A program made the position numbers and the translations under genes. The notes under the pieces were generated by a model. The model saw only the letters and a list, made by a program, of their open reading frames with translations. It was not told the origin of the DNA and did not search any database. DNA of 64,000 bases from Bacteroidales bacterium (lineage in GTDB: Bacteria; Bacteroidota; Bacteroidia; Bacteroidales; UBA932). Positions 40,366 through 49,751 of the stretch are shown piece after piece. The stretch is taken from contig WOYW01000015.1 of NCBI GenBank assembly GCA_011620605.1, forward strand, positions 1 through 64,000, read 5' to 3'. Positions within the stretch are counted from its first letter, which is position 1, and every line of letters starts with the position of its first letter.

Positions 40366-42780
40366 TTACCTGAACAACGTAAGACGCATACCGGCATAGA
40401 TTCTTATACCCATCAGGGGACCCCATATAATTGAGGCGTTGAAGTTTTCGGAAAAGGGATTATCGACCGATATTATGGGATCGGGCTGTCTGTAATTCAA
40501 CAGATTTTCCCCACCGGCATAAAGTTCCACTTTATTTAATTTTCTGGTGATCTGGGCGTAGAACATGGGGAATACAGGTGAATAGCGGTCTTCCTGTCCG
40601 GACGCAAAAGCGGGAATTCTTGCCGGACCGTTCAATTGTGCGGTAACATCAAACACCCAGGTGTTCTTGGGCGTAGTATACTGAAGGTTAAGCACTCCTT
40701 TAAACCTGCTGGTCAGGGGACTGTCAGTCAGACCCTGTCCTTTCATGTCTACTTTGGAATCGTTGTAGCGGAAAGTGGCCAGAACAGAAAAACCTTCGAA
40801 TAATTCCGTAGTGAGATCGGCCTGCCAGGTATTAGTGAAAGACCCTCCTTCCAAGTTGTAAAAAAGGATGGAAGGTACCGGAGCGTTCCAAAGAAATTCC
40901 TGGTCGGCAATCAGCTGGTTCATAAAATCGGTGCGGAAATATTCCAGGCTCAGGGTAGAAGATCCTTCCAGGCCAAACGGCAGACCCAGAGTCAGATTCA
41001 ACCCGTATGTCCAGGCTTCTTCAATGTCCGGGGTTCCCTCAAACAGGATCCTGCGTCCTGTAGACAACACACCTATGTTGTCGGTGATGCTGTTGGGAGA
41101 ACGGAAACCCCTGCCTGCCGTAGCCCTGAAAACCAGGTCCTTAGTAAAATTGTAACGTAAGTTGACACCCGGGGTAAACAGCCAGCCGTACAGAGTGTTG
41201 TAATCCGCCCGGGCACCGGCAATTAAAACCAGTTTATCGTCCCAATGCAATGTGTATTCCGCATAAGCTCCGTAAATGTTTTCCCTGCGGCCCAGATCAA
41301 ACAACTCCTCACCCCCGGCAGGCCATCTGTCCAAGAGAACCTGATCAAGGTGTTCCCACAGAGCGCTCACACCCATAGTGATTTTATGAGATTCACCCAG
41401 GCTGGACATAAATACCGCATTGGCAAAAACATCTTGTTGCCGTGCATTGAAATCTTTCAACCCAAAGTAGGCATCCTGACTATGCAGGTTGTAATCCAGC
41501 ACCAGGGCTATGTTTGGGTCCACGTGGTTCTCGTCTTCCTGCATGATCCCGTCTTCCTGCATGTCTTCCGCTTCATGATCGTGCTCGGTATCATGCATTT
41601 CTTCCGTGGCAAGTTCCTGGTGCCCATGTTCGTGCGAAAGGGCATGGTCGTGCTCATGGTCGTGATCGTGCTTTACCAGCGGGATCCCCAGTTTTGCCCA
41701 GGCATTGATCCCCTTGTTCAGGATACGCGATCCCCACAGGACATTTTCCCGGCTTTCCTCAGGCAGCACCCATATGTTGTCTTTCTGGCCTCCCTTCCTG
41801 TCTTCATACACCGCGCGGAACCCGAAACGTAGCTGCAAACCGGAAGAAGGAGCATACAACCACCGGTTGGCCAGCGAATAGCGACGGGTAAGAGGTTCGT
41901 CCAGAAACCCATCTCCGTTATCATCGTGTTGCATCAGATCAGCCGAACCGTGCGCCAGGATTACCGTACTCCATTGATTGTTAAGCTGCAGTGACGAGAC
42001 AATGTTGGCCTCGGTCCTCAACGCGCTGTTAAGGAACAGGTTAACAAACAGCGGCATTTGTGCGGTGGGTTTCCGGTATTCCATATTGATCTGGCCTGTG
42101 ATAGCCTCGTAACCGTTTACTACAGATCCCGTTCCTTTGGCTATCTGGATACTTTCCAACCACTGACCGGGAACAAAGGAAAGACCGAAAGGCACCTGGA
42201 TCCCCCTCATGGCAGGACGGTTTTCTTCCAGCATCTGTGTATAATTCCCGCTCAGTCCCAAAAGGCGGATCTGCCGCGCACCGATGACCGCATCTGAATA
42301 TCCCACCGAAACACTTGCCGAGTTTTCAAAGCTCTCGGCAAGGTTGCAGCAGGCCATTTTGCAGAGGCCTGCCGCGGTGATCACCTCGGTTTTTACGGAA
42401 GAAAGGCTGGAAATATAATTTCCCCGGAGTCTGCCGGTCACCTGCAGTTCGTCCAGCGTGCCGGAAGACTCGGCCAGAAAGAATTCCAGATCCCGGTCCG
42501 GCATCCCGGCCTGTAGCGTATCTGGTATGTATCCCATAAAGGAGGCAGCGATCATTCCGGAAGAACCTTTGTTTGTACGGATCCTGAAAAGACCTTTTTC
42601 ATTGGTATATACCACGTCTTCCACAGGGTCTTCCTGAACGGACGGGATCCAGTATACAGCCGCACCTGCAGCAGGCTCCCTGGTGCCGTTCTCCCCCGCA
42701 ATAAAAACTTTTCCCCGGTAAGTTTGTGCATTCAGACTCAAAGGCAGCATGAAAATAAAAAGAATGTATATGTATTTCAT
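40366..42780 (-). CDS. TonB-dependent receptor with a His-rich loop (probable metal uptake)
   Basis: 804 residues with signal peptide (ending LSLNAQTY). An N-terminal carboxypeptidase-regulatory-like domain (about 20-110) is followed by the plug (about 115-235) with G-L-C-K-M-A-C-C-N-L-A-E-S-F-E, a cysteine-bearing version of the TonB plug start, and the 22-strand barrel. At residues about 367-415 an extracellular loop is packed with His, Asp and Glu (K-H-D-H-D-H-E-H-D-H), a likely metal-binding site. The neighbour upstream is an HYC_CC_PP-family protein, a known genomic partner of such receptors. The cargo is probably a transition metal or its complex; zinc versus copper cannot be told. Confidence 0.88.
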   Translation of the reverse strand: MKYIYILFIFMLPLSLNAQTYRGKVFIAGENGTREPAAGAAVYWIPSVQEDPVEDVVYTNEKGLFRIRTNKGSSGMIAASFMGYIPDTLQAGMPDRDLEFFLAESSGTLDELQVTGRLRGNYISSLSSVKTEVITAAGLCKMACCNLAESFENSASVSVGYSDAVIGARQIRLLGLSGNYTQMLEENRPAMRGIQVPFGLSFVPGQWLESIQIAKGTGSVVNGYEAITGQINMEYRKPTAQMPLFVNLFLNSALRTEANIVSSLQLNNQWSTVILAHGSADLMQHDDNGDGFLDEPLTRRYSLANRWLYAPSSGLQLRFGFRAVYEDRKGGQKDNIWVLPEESRENVLWGSRILNKGINAWAKLGIPLVKHDHDHEHDHALSHEHGHQELATEEMHDTEHDHEAEDMQEDGIMQEDENHVDPNIALVLDYNLHSQDAYFGLKDFNARQQDVFANAVFMSSLGESHKITMGVSALWEHLDQVLLDRWPAGGEELFDLGRRENIYGAYAEYTLHWDDKLVLIAGARADYNTLYGWLFTPGVNLRYNFTKDLVFRATAGRGFRSPNSITDNIGVLSTGRRILFEGTPDIEEAWTYGLNLTLGLPFGLEGSSTLSLEYFRTDFMNQLIADQEFLWNAPVPSILFYNLEGGSFTNTWQADLTTELFEGFSVLATFRYNDSKVDMKGQGLTDSPLTSRFKGVLNLQYTTPKNTWVFDVTAQLNGPARIPAFASGQEDRYSPVFPMFYAQITRKLNKVELYAGGENLLNYRQPDPIISVDNPFSENFNASIIWGPLMGIRIYAGMRLTLFR

Positions 42781-42813
42781 TGTTAATTGCGTTTTATATA
42801 TAATATTCAGAAA

Positions 42814-42832
42814 GTTTTACGTATTGTAAAAC
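42814..42832. promoter_or_regulatory. 7-5-7 inverted repeat before the metal TonB receptor
   Basis: GTTTTAC (42814-42820), GTATT spacer, GTAAAAC (42826-42832): perfect arms. It sits between the HYC_CC_PP stop and the receptor start. There is no T-run after it on either strand, so an operator for a metal-responsive regulator fits better than a terminator. Confidence 0.4.
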
Positions 42833-42838
42833 AGAACA

Positions 42839-43267
42839 TTATAAACGCAATGGGACAAGGTGCGCCCCCGGGTATACAGATGTTTCCAAAGGCGGTTTGA
42901 GTAATAAACCAACAGGTAAGGGATCATTTGTTTTAAGCAGATCACCGGTCAAGCCTTCTGTAAAGAAAAGTTCCTGTACCGGAACGTCCGGACACCCCTC
43001 GGGCAAATGTTCCTGGCCAGATATAACGGGATCATCAATAGAAAAAAACCGGGTACTGCAGCAATTACCATCGTGATCTTTGCTGTATCCGTTATGACAT
43101 GAGTGTTCTTTACCGTGAATTTCTTCACAGGAAGAAGCTCCTTTTAAAAAAAGAATATATCCGGAACTCTCATGCACACAACGATGTACGGACAATCCGG
43201 AAGCTCCTGTCAACAAAGAGCCTGTTATCAGGACACAGAAAAAGATATGTATAATTTTTACTGTCAC
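42839..43267 (-). CDS. HYC_CC_PP-family exported protein
   Basis: 142 residues from a GTG at 43267; there is no in-frame ATG at all, and a TTG at 43276 is the other choice but lies inside the -7 element. It has an N-terminal hydrophobic signal, then V-H-R-C-V-H, a Cys/His-rich middle (S-S-C-E-E-I-H-G, S-C-H-N-G-Y, G-N-C-C-S-T) and L-L-K-P-P near the C-terminus. The family name comes from these H-x-C, C-C and P-P marks; here the first reads H-R-C. It is upstream of the His-rich TonB receptor on the same strand, and its thiol and imidazole groups suggest metal binding in the periplasm. Function is otherwise unknown. Confidence 0.72.
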   Translation of the reverse strand: MTVKIIHIFFCVLITGSLLTGASGLSVHRCVHESSGYILFLKGASSCEEIHGKEHSCHNGYSKDHDGNCCSTRFFSIDDPVISGQEHLPEGCPDVPVQELFFTEGLTGDLLKTNDPLPVGLLLKPPLETSVYPGAHLVPLRL

Positions 43268-43273
43268 CGGTTG

Positions 43274-43281
43274 CAAAGATA
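43274..43281 (-). promoter_or_regulatory. Putative -7 element for the HYC_CC_PP gene
   Basis: TATCTTTG on the minus strand, 6 nt before the GTG at 43267. It contains the alternative TTG start, which argues for the GTG. Confidence 0.35.
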
Positions 43282-43286
43282 ATAGT

Positions 43287-43294
43287 TACTTTTG
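43287..43294 (+). promoter_or_regulatory. Putative -7 element for sppA
   Basis: TACTTTTG, an exact TAnnTTTG match, 22 nt before the sppA ATG at 43317. It lies back to back with the minus-strand promoter of the HYC_CC_PP gene. Confidence 0.45.
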
Positions 43295-43316
43295 TATAAT
43301 AAATAATCATACCGGT

Positions 43317-45071
43317 ATGAAAGATTTTCTTAAGACTTTTGCGGCAGTCGTGTTGGGAACGGCGCTGGTTCTGATATGCGGTTTTTTTATCATCCTGGGA
43401 TCCGTTACCAGCCTCATTCAGACAGGGCTGGGAAGTCCCGTTCCTGCAGTTCAGGACAGATCTGTGTTGCATATTAATTTTGAGGACGGGGTGGTCACTC
43501 AGGATTCAGACCTGCCATCTTTAGGGTTCCTGCCCATAGATATGAATGTCATACCCAAAGGCACCGGCTTTCTGAGCATTGTTCATGCCATAGAAAATGC
43601 TTCTGAGGATCCGGCAATCAGGATGATCTGCCTGAATCCCCAATATCTGGATGCACAAATGACACATATTGAAGAGATCCGGAATGCCCTTCTGGATTTT
43701 CGCGAAAGCGGCAAACCAGTCATCAGTTACGCAGATTTCTATTCTCAGCAGGCCTATTATCTGGCTACCGCCTCCGATAAGATCATTCTGAATCCGGCAG
43801 GTAATATAACCTTACAGGGATTCAGCGTTAACGTAAATTATTATAAAGAGCTCTTTGACCGCCTGGGACTGGAAGCCCAGGTAATCAGACACGGCAGTTT
43901 TAAAAGCGCAGTCGAACCGTTTGTTGCTTCCCGGATGAGCAATCCCGAAAGAACTCAGCTGAAAGAATACCTGCAGTCTGCCTGGGGACACTGGGCATCG
44001 GAAATGGACCGTGCACGTCATCTGGATGAAGGCTCAATCGACCGTCTTTGTAACCGGTCTTTTTTGACCGATGCCTCACAGGCCCTGGAAGCCGGGCTGG
44101 TAGACGAGATATGGTCACAGGATGAATTGATATCGTATCTTATATCTGTTTATGACGATATCCCGGAAAACAGGCTGCCCAAAGTATCACTTAAGAATTA
44201 CATAAAACATACACAACTTAAGCCGCGAAAATACTCCCGGGATAAGATCGCCGTTGTATACGCTACCGGAGAAATTGTGATGGGAAAGGGGTCTGGGCAG
44301 GTTTTCGCAGAAGCTTATGCGGAACAACTGAGAAAATACCGTAACGATTCCACTGTTAAGGCTGTTGTTGTCCGCGTTGAAAGTCCGGGCGGAGATCCGC
44401 TGGCGGCTGAGATCATTGCACGGGAACTCCAATTGATAAAGGCCAAAAAACCGGTCATTGTATCTATCGGAGATATGGGCGCTTCAGGCGGGTACTGGAT
44501 CGCCAGCGTTGCCCATGAGATCTGTGTAAATCAATCAACGCTTACCGGATCCATTGGTGTGTACAGCATTTCTTTCAATGGTGAAAAAACCATGAAAGAA
44601 ATATTGAATATCCTGAATGAAACCGTAGATACACATCCCTTCAGTCATTTTGACTCGTATTATCACAGCAAAAGCGACAGGGAATTGCAGATCATCAGGG
44701 AACAGGTGGAATCTACCTACAACAGGTTTGTTGATGTAGTTTCACAAAACAGGCACATGGAAAGGGTAGTTGTTGAAAGATTGGCCGACGGACGGATCTG
44801 GTCCGGCAAAGAAGCTATAGCAAAAGGCTTGGCCGATCAAACGGGAGGTCTTTCCGATGCCATCAGGAACGCAGCCCAAAAAGCAGGTGTGACGGAATAC
44901 CGATTGGTTTCTTACCCTCAACCTTTCAGCATCATGGACCTGATCAATTTTTCCGGACGTAAAGTATTTACGGTCCCGAAAACTGTTATTAAGGAACAAA
45001 TACTTGATCTGGTGGGTAATGGAGGTGTTCGGGCCCGCTTGCCTTTTGATGAAAAAGCATTATCCTGGTAG
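43317..45071 (+). CDS. sppA: Signal peptide peptidase SppA, long (67K) type
   Basis: 584 residues with one N-terminal membrane helix (about 7-35). This is the two-domain form, in which N- and C-terminal halves share the ClpP-like fold. The catalytic Lys is in A-T-A-S-D-K-I-I-L-N-P (N-half) and the Ser in G-D-M-G-A-S-G-G-Y-W-I-A (C-half), both present. It degrades cleaved signal peptides in the membrane. Its last 83 nt overlap the convergent tilS gene, an unusually long overlap. Confidence 0.93.
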   Translation: MKDFLKTFAAVVLGTALVLICGFFIILGSVTSLIQTGLGSPVPAVQDRSVLHINFEDGVVTQDSDLPSLGFLPIDMNVIPKGTGFLSIVHAIENASEDPAIRMICLNPQYLDAQMTHIEEIRNALLDFRESGKPVISYADFYSQQAYYLATASDKIILNPAGNITLQGFSVNVNYYKELFDRLGLEAQVIRHGSFKSAVEPFVASRMSNPERTQLKEYLQSAWGHWASEMDRARHLDEGSIDRLCNRSFLTDASQALEAGLVDEIWSQDELISYLISVYDDIPENRLPKVSLKNYIKHTQLKPRKYSRDKIAVVYATGEIVMGKGSGQVFAEAYAEQLRKYRNDSTVKAVVVRVESPGGDPLAAEIIARELQLIKAKKPVIVSIGDMGASGGYWIASVAHEICVNQSTLTGSIGVYSISFNGEKTMKEILNILNETVDTHPFSHFDSYYHSKSDRELQIIREQVESTYNRFVDVVSQNRHMERVVVERLADGRIWSGKEAIAKGLADQTGGLSDAIRNAAQKAGVTEYRLVSYPQPFSIMDLINFSGRKVFTVPKTVIKEQILDLVGNGGVRARLPFDEKALSW

Positions 45072-46335
45072 TAGATTCGGTTACCTTATAACGGTTGTCT
45101 ATCCGGTATCCGACCACCCAAACGATATCAGTGCCCGAGCAAAGAACCAAAATATCCTGTTTTTTGTAAAGGGGAACTTTCAGGTCGGTTAAAAAATCAC
45201 TGATTTTTTTTAACCTGTTCATTCCCAAAGGCATAAATCTGTCCCCGGGTTCCCATTTCCGTATTTTCAGGGGATAGCCGAGCTTATCCGCATCCAGGGC
45301 AGCTGTTCCGGGATCTGTGGGAATGACAAAATCTGGCGAAAGTTCCGTTTGATACCCGTTTACACCTGTGGACGTTCCGTGTTCCACAAGATCCCGTATC
45401 ACCAACTCACCCCTGTCTATCCAAAGAACATGTGATCCGGAATAAAACCGTTTTCCGCTCTGACCCTCCATGGCTGAAGATATGTCTTCAATCTGCGCGG
45501 AGTTGAATCCGTACGGAGAAAGAAACTCATGCAACAGAAAACACTTATGATTCTGACGTAAAAGGGACGGAATTGAAAACCCCCTTTCAGATTTGCAATC
45601 CTGGCGTTTTTCTGATAAAAATGATTCCAGTACCTGCTGTGCCTGCAAAAAATGTCCGGCATTTTTCCCCATCCTTACAGCTACGTTGGGAGTAATCTCT
45701 TCCAAAACAGGCATTACAAGATGACGTATTTTATTCCTGGCTAAATCCGTTTCCAGGTTGGTGGAATCCGTACGGAAAGGAATGTTGTGTTCTCTTGCAT
45801 AGTCTTCTATCAGGGAACGGGGTATATCCAGCAACGGCCGGATAATGTTCCCGGTCTTTTCTCTTAGACTGCACAATCCCCTGACGCCTGTTCCCCTGAT
45901 CAGGTTAAGCAGCAGGGTTTCCGCCCTGTCATTGGCGTTGTGTGCCACGGCAATGTGAGAGAAACCCAACTCTTCACACAAAGATCCGAACCATTGATAA
46001 CGCAGTTCCCTTGCGGCCATTTCAAGAGAGATCCCATTTTCCCTGGCAGTTTTTTTTGTAAAAACGGTTTTCGAATAAAAAGGGACTTTGTTTTTATGAG
46101 CCCATTGCCGGACAAATTCATGATCCCTGTCACTCTCCGCTCCCCTGAGTGAAAAGTTCATATGGGCAATCGCCGTGCCGGGACAGAGCCGATGTCCTTC
46201 CACGGTTTGCATCCACCGGATAAACATATGTGCCATTACCATAGAATCCACACCCCCGCTGACCGTCAGCAGCAAGCCGCTCACCGGATCTGTCAATAAC
46301 CTTCTGACCGATGCATAAAATGCACGTTCAATCAT
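44989..46335 (-). CDS. tilS: tRNA(Ile)-lysidine synthase
   Basis: 448 residues. It places lysine on the wobble cytidine of tRNA-Ile (CAU), so that AUA is read as isoleucine; essential in nearly all bacteria. The N-terminal PP-loop is S-G-G-V-D-S-M. A-H-N-A-N-D-R-A-E-T and G-T-G-V-R-G-L match the active-site region, and G-D-R-F-M-P-L-G near residue 375 starts the C-terminal domain. That domain normally ends soon after V-G-Y-R-I...Y-K-V-T; here about 23 more residues run into the antisense of sppA, which suggests loss of an earlier stop codon. It is 7 nt downstream of the DUF3078 gene. Confidence 0.93.
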   Translation of the reverse strand: MIERAFYASVRRLLTDPVSGLLLTVSGGVDSMVMAHMFIRWMQTVEGHRLCPGTAIAHMNFSLRGAESDRDHEFVRQWAHKNKVPFYSKTVFTKKTARENGISLEMAARELRYQWFGSLCEELGFSHIAVAHNANDRAETLLLNLIRGTGVRGLCSLREKTGNIIRPLLDIPRSLIEDYAREHNIPFRTDSTNLETDLARNKIRHLVMPVLEEITPNVAVRMGKNAGHFLQAQQVLESFLSEKRQDCKSERGFSIPSLLRQNHKCFLLHEFLSPYGFNSAQIEDISSAMEGQSGKRFYSGSHVLWIDRGELVIRDLVEHGTSTGVNGYQTELSPDFVIPTDPGTAALDADKLGYPLKIRKWEPGDRFMPLGMNRLKKISDFLTDLKVPLYKKQDILVLCSGTDIVWVVGYRIDNRYKVTESTTRIMLFHQKASGPEHLHYPPDQVFVP

Positions 46336-46342
46336 TTTTTTT

Positions 46343-47407
46343 CTATTTGTTGGATATAGTATAGGAAAGCCCTATGGAAAGCACTTCCCTGAATTGTACC
46401 CTGGGGGATTTGTTCCCGTTTTTATCGGCTATTTTAATATTGTCGTCGTATATCAGGTTGGTACGGATGTTGGCATTCATAAATTTGTTAACCTGCATGG
46501 AAATTGAGAGATCCCAATTAACCTGGATATTCTGCGGGTTGTTCAGATAATCGGAAAAAAGTGTCAGTTCAGAATCAACTTTGACATTTTTAAACACTTC
46601 CTTGTCCATCTTCACTTTCAATTGAGCCCCGAATTCCATACGGACATTTTCGTCAGCCTTGTTTCCGTAATTCTCGCGCAATTCAGGCACCCGGACCACA
46701 ACAATACCTCCCGTTAAAGGGGCAAAAGTCATGGACACCCACGGAAACGGCTGATAATCCATTCCCAGTGCCAGTGTGGAATACAACGGTGCTGCAAACT
46801 GAGATACCAGTGTTGTGTCGGAAGAAGTGTATTTATAACCCTTTGCCATTTGGGTTTTGATCCCAAAAGCGGCAGAGAAATAAATTTTTTCAGTGGCTTT
46901 GTATCCTAATTTGGATTCGAGTGATATCCGGTCATCTGTTTTTTTGAGAATATCTCCGAACATTTTTACAAATCCGTAGCCTATCTGAAAACGGTTCTGA
47001 AATTTAATATTGTTCTTGTCGTAAATGGCTTTGGCGTCAATATACCCTCCAAGAGCAACAGAGCTGTTACCGCCTGCGGCCCAGTTAGTCAGGGATGTCT
47101 GCGAAAAATTCAGCTGTGACAGGACAGAGTTTGTCCAAAAGGTGGGTTTTTTGGGTGCAGGCATGTTTGCCAACGCTTCTTTTCGGCTTTCTTCAATAAA
47201 CTGTGCTATCAAAATGGAATCTTCAATGGCTCGCTGCCGGGCAGAATCCACTTTGGCTGCCAGACGGGTATACATACGTGACAATTCTTCGTAAGTGGGG
47301 ATTTTGAGACTGTCCTTTCTTAACGAATCCACACGGACGGTTTCCTGTGCAAAGGAAACGGTCAGTGTCATAAACAATGACACGCCTATCAATAGCATTC
47401 GCTTCAT
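46343..47407 (-). CDS. DUF3078 family outer-membrane-like protein
   Basis: 354 residues with a signal peptide (ending ...VSFAQET). Residues about 25-85 form a charged helix, possibly coiled coil. The rest is amphipathic beta strands starting with F-W-T-N-S-V-L-S-Q-L-N-F-S-Q-T-S-L-T-N-W-A-A-G-G, the family signature, and ends with an aromatic-rich strand (V-L-S-I-G-L-S-Y-T-I), consistent with an outer-membrane barrel. Function is unknown; the family is confined to Bacteroidota. Confidence 0.83.
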   Translation of the reverse strand: MKRMLLIGVSLFMTLTVSFAQETVRVDSLRKDSLKIPTYEELSRMYTRLAAKVDSARQRAIEDSILIAQFIEESRKEALANMPAPKKPTFWTNSVLSQLNFSQTSLTNWAAGGNSSVALGGYIDAKAIYDKNNIKFQNRFQIGYGFVKMFGDILKKTDDRISLESKLGYKATEKIYFSAAFGIKTQMAKGYKYTSSDTTLVSQFAAPLYSTLALGMDYQPFPWVSMTFAPLTGGIVVVRVPELRENYGNKADENVRMEFGAQLKVKMDKEVFKNVKVDSELTLFSDYLNNPQNIQVNWDLSISMQVNKFMNANIRTNLIYDDNIKIADKNGNKSPRVQFREVLSIGLSYTISNK

Positions 47408-47416
47408 AAATATAAG

Positions 47417-48127
47417 TTATTCCTGTTCGGCTTTGACATCGTCTGAACAAAATGCAAACCCCAGGCGTTTGCCTGTTTGCATTTTGGCACTGTCAATTTT
47501 GGCATTCATCTGCTCTACGGTGGCAACAGCTACCGTTTCGTAGGGTGGAGCCAGCAGGTCGAATGAAAGACTGTACAATACGGCCGTTTCCACCACATTG
47601 ACGATAGCGTTCTTATCTATCGTTCGTTTCCCAAAAGCAGCAAGATCGCGTGTTTGCTGACGTTTCCCTTCTGTAAAATAGCTTTTGTCTTTGTTGATAA
47701 AGATCCTGGCTACCAGATAGCCCAGGTCATCTTTCCGGTTGTACTTGAACGAATCGGTCAGAAAATTGTATACGGAAATGACTCCGCAATAGGTGGAAAA
47801 CGGTTCCTTTTTAGCGTATTCGTTCTTCCATACAGGATGATCCCTGTCAAACTGAAATACATCGGTATGCATGCTGAACAAAAGAATATCATCTGCAAAT
47901 TTCAGTTCAGCTTCAAATTTTCCGCGGTCCCTGTATTCAAAACGTACACGCCTGTTTTCCCCGTCTTCCAGAAGTTCGTTTATATCGTTGCTCATTTCCT
48001 GCAACACTTCCTTTGTCAGATTAAAAACCTCAAGCGTTTGCAAATAAACCTTGTTTTTCAACTGGGATTTTTCATTCAATCCTTTGATGATCTGCTGTCT
48101 TGCAGGACGCGTTTCTGAATTAGTCAT
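47417..48127 (-). CDS. Conserved protein of unknown function
   Basis: 236 residues, no signal peptide, cytoplasmic. It has a helical N-terminus (about 10-55), then a beta-rich centre (V-R-F-E-Y-R-D-R-G-K-F-E-A-E-L-K-F-A) and a helical C-terminal part. No known motif or catalytic residue pattern is recognised. It lies 10 nt downstream of proS and 9 nt upstream of the DUF3078 gene, in one minus-strand run from proS to tilS. Confidence 0.7.
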   Translation of the reverse strand: MTNSETRPARQQIIKGLNEKSQLKNKVYLQTLEVFNLTKEVLQEMSNDINELLEDGENRRVRFEYRDRGKFEAELKFADDILLFSMHTDVFQFDRDHPVWKNEYAKKEPFSTYCGVISVYNFLTDSFKYNRKDDLGYLVARIFINKDKSYFTEGKRQQTRDLAAFGKRTIDKNAIVNVVETAVLYSLSFDLLAPPYETVAVATVEQMNAKIDSAKMQTGKRLGFAFCSDDVKAEQE

Positions 48128-48137
48128 GATTTAATGT

Positions 48138-49610
48138 TTAATATGCCCTGGCAAATACGACTCTTTGTGCGGAGTATTTTCCACTGTACATACATTTGCC
48201 CGGCCGGGGATCTTCCCGTTCGGGTATAAGTCGTATGGTAGCTTTGGTTTCTTCTTTGATCTTTGCTTCTGTTTCCTGAGTCCCGTCCCAGTGACAAAGG
48301 AAAAATCCCCCGTCTTCAATACGTTCCCGGAATTCATCGTAACTGTTGATCTCATAAGTGTTCTTGTTCCTGAAATCAAGGGCTTTCCGGTAAATGTTTT
48401 CCTGGATCTCATCCAATAATCCTGTAATGGTATCTTCTATTCCTTCCAGTGGCAGGATCTGTTTTTTCAGTGTATCCCTGCGAGCCACCTCAACAGTACT
48501 ATTTTGCATATCCCTGGGACCTACCGCAATCCTGACAGGAACTCCTTTTAGCTCCCACTCAGAAAATTTAAACCCGGAACGTACGTTATCCCTATCATCC
48601 AGTTTAACGCTCAGTCCTCTTTCCTGAAGACGGGATTGCAGACTTTTCAGATGTGAGCATATAGCTTCCATTTCTTCTTCTCCCTTATAAATGGGCACAA
48701 GAACAACTTGTACAGGAGCCAGTTTTGGAGGCAGCACCAGCCCGTTATTATCTGAATGGGCCATGATCAGTGCTCCCATAAGTCGTGTAGAAACGCCCCA
48801 GGAAGTAGCCCATACATAATCCAGTTTCCCGTCCTTGTTGGCAAACTGAACGTCAAAAGCTTTGGCAAAGTTCTGTCCCAAAAAATGAGAAGTACCTGCC
48901 TGCAATGCTTTTCCGTCCTGCATCAGTGCCTCTATACAAAGTGTATCAACAGCTCCGGCAAAACGTTCAGATTCAGTTTTAGGTCCGATCCATACGGGCA
49001 GGGACATGATCTCTTTTGCAAAAGATGCGTAAACTTCTACCATGCGGCGGGTTTCTTCCATGGCTTCCTGTGCAGTAGCATGCGCTGTATGGCCTTCCTG
49101 CCATAAAAATTCCGTTGTACGGAGAAATAACCTGGTCCTCATCTCCCACCTTACTACATTGGCCCATTGATTACACAGGAGGGGAAGATCGCGATACGAT
49201 TTGATCCAGTTCCGGTATGTATTCCATATTATAGTTTCGCTGGTAGGACGAACAATAAGTTCTTCTTCCAGTTTGGCATCAGGATCCACTATCAGACCTT
49301 TGCCATCTGGATCGGCCATCAGACGGTGATGGGTAACCACTGCGCATTCCTTGGCAAAACCTTCTACATGCTCTGCTTCACGGCTTAAAAAAGATTTGGG
49401 AATAAATAATGGAAAATACGCGTTGACATGCCCTGTTTCCTTGAACCTCCGGTCCAGTTCCGCCTGCATTTTTTCCCAAATGGCATAGCCGTAGGGCCTG
49501 ATCACCATGCATCCTCTAACAGCTGAATTTTCAGCAAGTTCCGCCTTAATGACCAGGTTGTTATACCACTCTGAATAATTATCCTCCCTGTTCTTTATCT
49601 CTTTTGCCAT
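48138..49610 (-). CDS. proS: Prolyl-tRNA synthetase, archaeal/eukaryotic-like type
   Basis: 490 residues. The class II motifs are clear: [29 protein letters not shown] motif 2, and T-S-W-G-V-S-T-R-L motif 3. The anticodon-binding domain follows (V-V-L-V-P-I-Y-K-G). It lacks the editing insertion of the E. coli-type enzyme and ends with a C-terminal extension including C-x4-C...C, as in the ProS3 type used by Bacteroidota. It charges tRNA-Pro. Confidence 0.95.
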   Translation of the reverse strand: MAKEIKNREDNYSEWYNNLVIKAELAENSAVRGCMVIRPYGYAIWEKMQAELDRRFKETGHVNAYFPLFIPKSFLSREAEHVEGFAKECAVVTHHRLMADPDGKGLIVDPDAKLEEELIVRPTSETIIWNTYRNWIKSYRDLPLLCNQWANVVRWEMRTRLFLRTTEFLWQEGHTAHATAQEAMEETRRMVEVYASFAKEIMSLPVWIGPKTESERFAGAVDTLCIEALMQDGKALQAGTSHFLGQNFAKAFDVQFANKDGKLDYVWATSWGVSTRLMGALIMAHSDNNGLVLPPKLAPVQVVLVPIYKGEEEMEAICSHLKSLQSRLQERGLSVKLDDRDNVRSGFKFSEWELKGVPVRIAVGPRDMQNSTVEVARRDTLKKQILPLEGIEDTITGLLDEIQENIYRKALDFRNKNTYEINSYDEFRERIEDGGFFLCHWDGTQETEAKIKEETKATIRLIPEREDPRPGKCMYSGKYSAQRVVFARAY

Positions 49611-49674
49611 ACATTTTTATTAACTGGTACAATATTTGTGACTTTTATTTGTAGTAGAAAAAATTGCAAAAAAA

Positions 49675-49705
49675 TTGCTTTTTTCCTTTGTTTTTTATAT
49701 ATTTG
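49675..49705 (+). promoter_or_regulatory. Promoter of the Tyr/Trp-rich lipoprotein
   Basis: TTG (49675-49677), 20-nt spacer and TATATTTG (49698-49705), good matches to the Bacteroidota boxes. A 46-nt leader follows, containing an AGGAGGTG ribosome-binding site before the ATG at 49752. Confidence 0.55.
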
Positions 49706-49740
49706 GTGCAAAAGTACATAATTTGCTTTAAATAAAAACA

Positions 49741-49746
49741 GGAGGT
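49741..49746 (+). promoter_or_regulatory. Strong Shine-Dalgarno site
   Basis: The core GGAGGT (within ACAGGAGGTGCAAA) lies 5 nt before the ATG at 49752. Such a full match to the anti-SD is rare in Bacteroidota, where most genes have an A-rich leader only. Confidence 0.5.
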
Positions 49747-49751
49747 GCAAA

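Noticed and set aside
41530-41680. His/Asp/Glu-rich stretch in the TonB receptor as a frameshift artefact
   Set aside because: The frame stays open with normal barrel strands on both sides, and such His-rich loops are known in metal receptors.
42839-43276. TTG at 43276 as start of the HYC_CC_PP gene
   Set aside because: The TTG lies inside the likely -7 element, so it would be upstream of the transcription start; the GTG at 43267 is preferred.
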